A stretch of 64,000 bases of DNA from Actinomycetes bacterium (lineage in GTDB: Bacteria; Actinomycetota; Acidimicrobiia; Acidimicrobiales; Aldehydirespiratoraceae). This document shows positions 59,182 to 64,000 of the stretch, in pieces. The notes below the pieces were generated by a model. It did no database searches. It saw nothing but the letters and a program-made list of their open reading frames with translations, and was not told the DNA's origin. Position 1 is the first letter of the stretch; every line of letters begins with the position of its first letter. The stretch covers positions 1 through 64,000 of the forward strand of contig JAJRXC010000063.1 of the NCBI GenBank assembly GCA_024276495.1, read 5' to 3'. The position numbers were made by a program, and so were the translations under genes.

Positions 59182-59760
59182 TCACCGTCCTGTGACCATG
59201 CCTCCGCACGCGAAGCCGAAGATGTCGGAGGCGATCTCGTCCCGGGACAGTCGTCCGCTCTGGTCGAACCAGCGATCGATGGAGTTGAGGATCGACAGGA
59301 CGTAGATGGCCGCGAGTCTCGGGTCGAGGTCACGCCGCACGAGACCATCGCGCTGCGCGTCGCGGATCGTCGAGGTGAACACGTCTTCGTACGCCCGACG
59401 GGTCACAGCGATCCTCGCCCGTTCCTCGTCATCGAGGAACGGGACCTCCGCGAGGTAGGTCCGGGCCTCGCTCCGGTGATCGAGCACGACGTCGATGTGG
59501 CCGGCGATCAATCGCTCGAGGGTGTCGAGCGGATCGGCCCCGCCCTCGAGCGCGGCGGCGGCCGACGCCTCGAAGAACGAGGCGCCCCGTTCGACGACGG
59601 CCACCAGGAGTTCCTGTTTGCCACCGACGTGTGCGTAGATCGACGATCCGAGGATGCCGAGGTCGTCTCCGAGGTCGCGCATCGACGTGCCGTGGTACCC
59701 GTGCGTCGCGAATCGACGCCCCGCCCCGGCGACGATGTCGTCACGCGTCAGGCGCGTCAT
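59182..59760 (-). CDS. paaR: TetR-family regulator at the end of the paa operon
   Basis: This 192-residue protein has the TetR helix-turn-helix (DDIVAGAGRRFATHGYHGTS, SMRDLGDDLGILGSSIYAHV, GGKQELLVAVVER) and a helical ligand domain similar to FadR-type/TetR_C_33 regulators. Its ATG overlaps the paaE stop (ATGA). In actinobacteria, Thermus and others a TetR protein (PaaR) represses phenylacetate genes and is released by phenylacetyl-CoA. A matching palindrome lies in the paaA promoter. Assignment as PaaR is inferred from position plus operator. Confidence 0.8.
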   Translation of the reverse strand: MTRLTRDDIVAGAGRRFATHGYHGTSMRDLGDDLGILGSSIYAHVGGKQELLVAVVERGASFFEASAAAALEGGADPLDTLERLIAGHIDVVLDHRSEARTYLAEVPFLDDEERARIAVTRRAYEDVFTSTIRDAQRDGLVRRDLDPRLAAIYVLSILNSIDRWFDQSGRLSRDEIASDIFGFACGGMVTGR

Positions 59761-60818
59761 ACGTCGAAGGTCAACGCGACGTCGTCGGACACGGGATGCG
59801 CCTGGCACGTGAGGACCTGGCCCGCATCGACCTCCTGCTGGTTGAGCGCCCAGTTGCGGTCCATCACCACCTCGCCCGTCGTCACCAGCGCCCGACAGGA
59901 CGCGCACGCACCGCTGCGACACGAGAACGGGGTCTCGGGCCGGACGGTGAGGACGTGATCGAGGATCGGAGCGCCCGCCGGGTCGACGACCAGCGTCGTC
60001 GTACGACCGTCGAGCGTGACCCTGACGACCGATCCCGCGGCGTCGTCCTCGACCACGACGCCTCGCACGTCGTCCCCTGCGTAGAACCGCTCGTCGTGGA
60101 TGCGCTCCTCACCGACGCCGGCACGGGTCAGCACCGCCCGGGCGGCATCGATGACGCCGGCGGGGCCGCACAGGAACCAGTCCGACGCGGTCTTCGCGTC
60201 GACGACGCTCGACAGGAGCGTCCGGAGCTTGGGTTCGTCGATCCTGCCCTCGAACAGTGGGATGGCGTTGACCTCCCTGCTGAGGATGTGGAAGATCGCG
60301 AACCGATCCGGGAACCGGCTCTTCACCGCGTCGAGCTCGTCGAGGAACATGACGGACGCGCCGTCCCGGTTACCGTAGATGAGCGTGAATCGGCTCTCCT
60401 CCTCGATCGGGAGCACGGTGGAGATCATCGACAGCACCGGCGTGATCCCGCTCCCGGCGACGACGGCGACGTAGTGCTTCCCGACGGCGGGGTCGGGTGC
60501 GAGCGTGAACTCCCCCGTCGGAGGTGTCACCTCGAGCACGTCCCCCGGCTCGAGCCGCTCGTTGGCGAACGTCGAGAAGGCGCCGCCGGGCAGCTTCTTG
60601 ATCCCCACCTCGAGGCGCGGCGCACCCACCGGCGAGCAGATCGAGTACGACCGTCGCACGACCCGGCCGTCGACGTTCGCTTTGACGACGACGTGCTGTC
60701 CGGGAACGTGCCGGAACGCCTCGCGGAGCGGTTCGGGGATCTCCATGGACACCACCACCGATGCATCGGTGAGCGGTTCGACCCTCGAGACCTCGAGTCG
60801 ATGGAACTCGGCGGCCAC
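59757..60818 (-). CDS. paaE: Phenylacetyl-CoA epoxidase reductase subunit
   Basis: This 353-residue protein has an N-terminal FAD-binding domain (RSYSICSP), an NAD(P)-binding domain (AGSGITPVLSMI, CGPAG) and a C-terminal plant-type 2Fe-2S domain with CRSGACASCRA and LTCQAHP supplying the four Cys ligands. PaaE passes electrons from NADPH to PaaABC. GTG start, two bases after paaD stop. It is slightly shorter than E. coli PaaE but complete. Confidence 0.95.
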   Translation of the reverse strand: MAAEFHRLEVSRVEPLTDASVVVSMEIPEPLREAFRHVPGQHVVVKANVDGRVVRRSYSICSPVGAPRLEVGIKKLPGGAFSTFANERLEPGDVLEVTPPTGEFTLAPDPAVGKHYVAVVAGSGITPVLSMISTVLPIEEESRFTLIYGNRDGASVMFLDELDAVKSRFPDRFAIFHILSREVNAIPLFEGRIDEPKLRTLLSSVVDAKTASDWFLCGPAGVIDAARAVLTRAGVGEERIHDERFYAGDDVRGVVVEDDAAGSVVRVTLDGRTTTLVVDPAGAPILDHVLTVRPETPFSCRSGACASCRALVTTGEVVMDRNWALNQQEVDAGQVLTCQAHPVSDDVALTFDV

Positions 60819-60820
60819 GA

Positions 60821-61300
60821 TCAGATCGCCTTGAAATGGTCGAAGGGCTCACGGCACGTGGTGCACACCATGATGGACTTGCATGCGGTCGACCCGAACT
60901 CGGACACGGTCCGCACGTCGTGCGAGGAACACGCCGGGCACAGGACCTCGTCGACGACGCCGATCGGCCCGGGCGGGGCGATCCGGTTCGCTGCCAGCTT
61001 CTCGCGTGCCTCATCGGAGAGCCAGTCGGTCGTCCACGCCGGTGCGTACGTCACGTCGACGGCCACGTCGACGAACCCCGCCCCGGTCAACACCGCCACG
61101 ATGTCCTCGGTGATCACGTCCATGGCCGGGCAGCCCGAGTAGGTGGGTGTGATCGACACGCGCACCGCACCACCCTCGTCGAGATGCACGTCGCGGAGGA
61201 TGGCGATGTCCTCGATGCTCAGGAACGGCAGATCGGGATCGACGACGCTCCGGAGGATCTCCCGCACGTCCGACTCGGTCGCGGGCCCGGCGCTCACCAT
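60821..61300 (-). CDS. paaD: PaaD iron-sulfur assembly factor of phenylacetate epoxidase
   Basis: This 159-residue protein has an N-terminal DUF59/FeS_assembly domain (DLPFLSIEDIAILRDVHLDE, YSGCPAMDVITEDI) and a C-terminal zinc-ribbon-like region (LCPACSSHDV, VCTTCREPFDHFK) with four Cys. PaaD matures the iron-sulfur or diiron centre of the complex. Its ATG lies seven bases inside the end of paaC. Confidence 0.93.
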   Translation of the reverse strand: MVSAGPATESDVREILRSVVDPDLPFLSIEDIAILRDVHLDEGGAVRVSITPTYSGCPAMDVITEDIVAVLTGAGFVDVAVDVTYAPAWTTDWLSDEAREKLAANRIAPPGPIGVVDEVLCPACSSHDVRTVSEFGSTACKSIMVCTTCREPFDHFKAI

Positions 61301-62061
61301 GTCAGCCCCCCGTAGGATCGTTGCATCCACTGCATCTCCGCGAGCAGCCTGCCGAGGAACTCGGTGTGCAGACCGCGCCTGCCGCCGGTGGCCTGGTACG
61401 GATCTGCGGGCCTGGTGAGGGTCGCCTCCTCCAGGATCGAGTCGACGGTGGCCTGCCACTCCTCCTCGAGGTCCGCCGGCTCGACGCCGACGCCGAGGGC
61501 GGCCATCTCGCGGTCGAGGTCGTCCCCCTCGAACATCTCACCGGTGAACCGCCACATGCGGTCGACCGCGTGCTGCATCCGCCCGTGGCTCTCGTCGGTG
61601 CCGTCCCCGAGGCGAACGACCCACCCCGACGAGTGCCTCAGGTGGTAGGTCGCCTCCTTCACCGCACGCTGGGCGACCCCGGCGATCGTCTCGTCCGTCG
61701 ATGCGGACAGCCTCCGCCAGAGCAGCACCTGGTAGGCGTCGAAGAAGCACTGACGAGCCATGACCTCGGCGAAGTCGGCGTGGGGCTGCTCGACGAGCAG
61801 CAGGTTGGTGTACTCGCGCTCGGACCGGAGCATGGCGAGCGCATCGGCGTCCCGCCCGTCGCCCTCGACGGCCGACGCGTAGGCGAAGAGGTGCTGGGCG
61901 ACACCGATGTGGTCGAGCGCGAAGTTGGCGACCGCCAGATCCTCCTCGAGTTCCGGCGCCCGCGAGATGTACTCGGCGAGTCGCTGCCCGAGGATCACGT
62001 TGTCGTCGGCGTGACGCACGACGTAGGTGGCGAGTGGGGTCCGTGTGGTGAGGGTGTTCAC
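61294..62061 (-). CDS. paaC: PaaC structural subunit of phenylacetyl-CoA epoxidase
   Basis: This 255-residue helical protein pairs with PaaA in the epoxidase core. FALDHIGVAQHLF and VKEATYHLRHSSGWVVRLGDG match PaaC motifs; it lacks a full set of diiron ligands, as PaaC does. The GTG start overlaps the paaB stop (GTGA). Confidence 0.94.
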   Translation of the reverse strand: MNTLTTRTPLATYVVRHADDNVILGQRLAEYISRAPELEEDLAVANFALDHIGVAQHLFAYASAVEGDGRDADALAMLRSEREYTNLLLVEQPHADFAEVMARQCFFDAYQVLLWRRLSASTDETIAGVAQRAVKEATYHLRHSSGWVVRLGDGTDESHGRMQHAVDRMWRFTGEMFEGDDLDREMAALGVGVEPADLEEEWQATVDSILEEATLTRPADPYQATGGRRGLHTEFLGRLLAEMQWMQRSYGGLTW

Positions 62062-62399
62062 AGCTGTCCGACCTCGTCGGGGATGTCGTAGAACGTCGGG
62101 TGCCGGTACGGCTTGTCCTCGAACGGTTCGAACAGGGACTCCGCATCGTCCGAAGCGACGATCTCGGCCGATCGCACGACCCAGACGCTGACCCCTTCGG
62201 CGCGCCGCGTGTAGCCGTCTCTCGCGTTCTGGATCGCGGTCTCTGCGTCCGGGGCGTGGAGCGACCCGACGTGCGTGTGGCTGAGGCCGCGCTTCGCCCG
62301 GACGAACACCTCCCAGAGGGGGAAACCGTGCTCGGCGACGGTGCTGAGATCGAGATCCTCGGGCTGCTCACCCGGGGCGAGCGGTACGTCGTAGCTCAT
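62058..62399 (-). CDS. paaB: PaaB small subunit of phenylacetyl-CoA epoxidase
   Basis: This 113-residue protein has the PaaB signature PLWEVFVRAKRGLSHTHVGSLHAPDAE, and an ARDGYTRR helix. PaaB bridges two PaaAC pairs and is required for activity. ATG 62399 follows GAGGAGG. The first 20 residues are an acidic extension not usual in PaaB. Confidence 0.95.
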   Translation of the reverse strand: MSYDVPLAPGEQPEDLDLSTVAEHGFPLWEVFVRAKRGLSHTHVGSLHAPDAETAIQNARDGYTRRAEGVSVWVVRSAEIVASDDAESLFEPFEDKPYRHPTFYDIPDEVGQL

Positions 62400-62409
62400 G
62401 TCGTCCTCC

Positions 62410-63354
62410 TCACGCGCTCTTACCGAGTCGCGCACGCTGCTTGCGGGCGTACTCGGTGGCTGCCTCACGAACCCAGCGTCCGTCCTCCCACGCCTTCACC
62501 TTGTGGGCGATGCGCTCCCGATTGAGGGGGCCGTCCCCCTTGATGGTCCTCCAGAACTCGTCCCAGTCGATCTCACCGATCCTCCAGTGGCCGGTCTCCT
62601 CGTCGAACTCGAGGTCCGGATCGGGGATCGTCAGTCCCAGGTAGTGGGCCTGGGGAACCGTCTGGTCGACGAACATCTGGCGCAGATCGTCGTTCTTGAT
62701 GCGCTTGATCTTCCACGCCATCGACCGCTCGGAGTGCGACGACTCCGCGTCGTGGGGGCCGAACATCATCAGTGCCGGCCACCACCACCGGTCGATCGCA
62801 TCCTGAGCCATCGCCTTCTGCTCGTCGGAGCCCTCGACGAGCGCCATCATGATGCTGTACCCCTGCCGGGCGTGGAAGCTCTCCTCCTTGCAGATCTTCA
62901 CCATGGCGCGGCTGTACGGCCCGTACGAGGTGCCCTGGAGCACGATCTGGTTGACGATCGCCGCGCCGTCGACCAGCCATCCGATGGCGCCGACGTCGGC
63001 CCAGCTGAGCGTCGGGTAGTTGAAGATCGACGAGTACTTCTGCCTCCCGGAGTGCAGCATCTCCTGGAGCTCGTCGCGAGAGACACCGAGGGTCTCGGCC
63101 GCCGAGTAGAGGTAGAGACCGTGGCCCGCCTCGTCCTGGACCTTCGCGATGAGGATCGCCTTGCGCATCAGCGTCGGCGCCCTCGTGATCCAGTTGGCCT
63201 CGGGTTGCATGCCGATGACCTCCGAGTGGGCGTGCTGGGCCATCTGGCGGATGAGGTTGGCGCGGTACTCGTCGGGCATCCAATCCCTCGGTTCGACCTT
63301 CTCATCGGCCTCGATGATCGCGGCGAACCGCGCTCGGCCGGCGTGCTCGGACAT
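62410..63354 (-). CDS. paaA: PaaA catalytic subunit of phenylacetyl-CoA epoxidase
   Basis: This 314-residue diiron oxygenase subunit has the ferritin-like carboxylate and His ligands in [15 protein letters not shown] and [14 protein letters not shown]. It epoxidises the ring of phenylacetyl-CoA, the committed step of aerobic phenylacetate degradation. It is first in paaABCDE-paaR. The promoter has TATGGT 25 bases upstream of the ATG with a PaaR-like operator directly before it. paaK and the ring-opening genes are not in the window. Confidence 0.96.
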   Translation of the reverse strand: MSEHAGRARFAAIIEADEKVEPRDWMPDEYRANLIRQMAQHAHSEVIGMQPEANWITRAPTLMRKAILIAKVQDEAGHGLYLYSAAETLGVSRDELQEMLHSGRQKYSSIFNYPTLSWADVGAIGWLVDGAAIVNQIVLQGTSYGPYSRAMVKICKEESFHARQGYSIMMALVEGSDEQKAMAQDAIDRWWWPALMMFGPHDAESSHSERSMAWKIKRIKNDDLRQMFVDQTVPQAHYLGLTIPDPDLEFDEETGHWRIGEIDWDEFWRTIKGDGPLNRERIAHKVKAWEDGRWVREAATEYARKQRARLGKSA

Positions 63355-63379
63355 GGCGACTCCTCGTGTGGGTGCCGGA

Positions 63380-63404
63380 ACCATAGCAAACGAACGTTCG
63401 TTAG
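63380..63404 (-). promoter_or_regulatory. paaA promoter with PaaR-type operator
   Basis: AACGAACGTTCGTT (63389-63402) is a perfect palindrome. The bases 63391-63404 read CGAACGTTCGTTAG, an exact fit to the CNAACGNNCGTTNG site described for Thermus PaaR. TATGGT (63385-63380 on the minus strand) is the -10, so the operator fills the -35/-10 spacer. The TetR gene at the operon end is the likely repressor. Confidence 0.65.
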
Positions 63405-63418
63405 GGAAGAGGGTCGGG

Positions 63419-64000
63419 TCACATCCCGAGAAGGAGCTGGCGGAGGCGTCGAACGGCGATCAACCCGGCGGAGACGTCCTGGATCCCGTCGCGGGCGAGC
63501 CAGCGGTACCAGCGGTCGAGCCGGGGCAGGATGCGTTCGTGCGCTGCGAGGAACTGGTCGATCGATCCGTCCGCCTCGGCGAGCACGGAGGCGACGAAGT
63601 CCCTGCGCAGGGCCTGGAGATCGTCACGGAGCGACTCGATCGCGAGACGCTCGAACGTCGTGGAGCCCGGAAGGAAGCGGATCTGGCGCTCGAGCCACCC
63701 GATGCGGAACATGTCGCTCGATCGCGTGTAGAGCGCGGCCACCTCGACCACGTCGCGATCGAACCGGTGGGCGAGGTCGACGATGTCCGGGCCACGGCGC
63801 AACGCCCGCTGGTAGGCGTGGCGCACGGCGAGCTCCTCCGGCACGCCCTTGGCGAGCAGCTCGTCGACCACCGCCTGATAGGGCTCGCGCCACGACCTCG
63901 ACGGCATGTTGGCGAGGCCGTCGGAGAGCTTCGCGAAGTCGCTCTGTGCGAGCTCGATCTCCTCGTCGATCGTGCGATCGGTGGGGTGCTGGAGGTACCA
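63419..64000 (-). CDS. C-terminus of a large NAD-dependent glutamate dehydrogenase (partial)
   Basis: The frame enters from beyond the window (first residues seen [20 protein letters not shown]) and ends at 63419. [37 protein letters not shown] and [12 protein letters not shown] match the helical C-terminal domain of the about 180-kDa NAD-GDH (GDH2/GdhB) family, which deaminates glutamate to 2-oxoglutarate. About 194 residues are visible. It links to histidine breakdown in the window, whose end product is glutamate. An internal Met at 63907 is not the start. Confidence 0.75.
   Translation of the reverse strand, partial: WYLQHPTDRTIDEEIELAQSDFAKLSDGLANMPSRSWREPYQAVVDELLAKGVPEELAVRHAYQRALRRGPDIVDLAHRFDRDVVEVAALYTRSSDMFRIGWLERQIRFLPGSTTFERLAIESLRDDLQALRRDFVASVLAEADGSIDQFLAAHERILPRLDRWYRWLARDGIQDVSAGLIAVRRLRQLLLGM

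Noticed and set aside
1-64000. CRISPR arrays, tRNA or rRNA genes, insertion sequences, integrases and prophage genes
   Set aside because: No regularly spaced direct repeats with unique spacers, no cloverleaf-like or rRNA-like sequence and no transposase or integrase motif was seen on either strand.

Overview
The window is high-GC, densely coded DNA with many GTG starts and 4-bp ATGA/GTGA overlaps. It reads as a chromosomal segment of an actinobacterium. The best taxonomic marker is 5711-10425: a degenerate MinD-like protein, TadA, TadB, TadC, a DUF4244/Flp pilin, TadE and a TadE-like protein, divergent from a HAD-IB phosphatase. This is the gene order of the mycobacterial Rv3654c-Rv3661 locus. 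A complete System I (Ccm) cytochrome c maturation operon and a flagellar-type promoter argue against ordinary Mycobacteriales or Streptomyces and suggest a deeper class such as Acidimicrobiia; that placement is inference. No rRNA, tRNA, IS element, phage gene or CRISPR array was found, and the region looks like core chromosome.

Layout. 1-3101 (-): Trk potassium uptake, with two RCK subunits, a previously uncalled 48-residue membrane peptide, TrkH, and the start of another gene. 3180-5707 (+): LCP cell-wall ligase-like lipoprotein and a fold-type I aminotransferase. 5711-10425: Tad/Flp locus and HAD phosphatase. 10470-11911 (-): ArsR-like regulator, a remnant of its MFS partner, and an anchored exported protein. 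12039-18041 (+): leuCD, an unknown protein, a rhodanese lipoprotein, a frameshifted SRPBCC gene, a small membrane protein, an acetamidase/formamidase and an SDR. 18120-25020 (-): MOSC-like protein, GDPD, enoyl-CoA hydratase, and hutI-hutU-hutH, which take histidine to formiminoglutamate. 25123-27630 (-): PepN.

27776-34228 (-) is ccmABCDEF-H-I-G, including a 43-residue CcmD. A divergent thioredoxin gene (34376) has a CsoR-type GC palindrome inside its promoter. 34847-37826 (-): DUF2007 protein and TldE/TldD. 37954-39737 (-): two unknown membrane-anchored exported proteins. 39830-47199: M48 protease, lipocalin-like protein, aldehyde dehydrogenase, flavin reductase, HMG-CoA lyase-like enzyme, alpha/beta hydrolase, MOFRL glycerate kinase and a DUF1992 protein.

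47206-53554 is the most interesting module. It contains a secreted repeat protein, a histidine kinase and OmpR-type regulator, and a divergent operon of lipoprotein, peptidoglycan-binding membrane-fusion protein, and MacB-type ATPase and permease. All three promoters carry tandem 11-bp repeats in the same orientation relative to the gene they precede, which points to one envelope-stress-like regulon.

53595-59177: SDR, YbhN-like flippase-type protein, Yip1 protein, HLD-II haloalkane dehalogenase, two tiny unknown proteins (one behind a sigma-28-like promoter), DoxX protein and a DivIVA-like coiled coil. 59182-63354 (-): paaABCDE with a TetR regulator at the operon end and a PaaR-type palindrome in the paaA promoter. 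63419-64000 (-): C-terminus of a large NAD-dependent glutamate dehydrogenase.

A recurrent pattern is a TANNNT hexamer ending 6-8 nt before the start codon at a dozen first-in-operon genes, which suggests widespread leaderless mRNAs. Several short genes (1634-1780, 32048-32179, 57586-57756) are easy to miss with length cut-offs.
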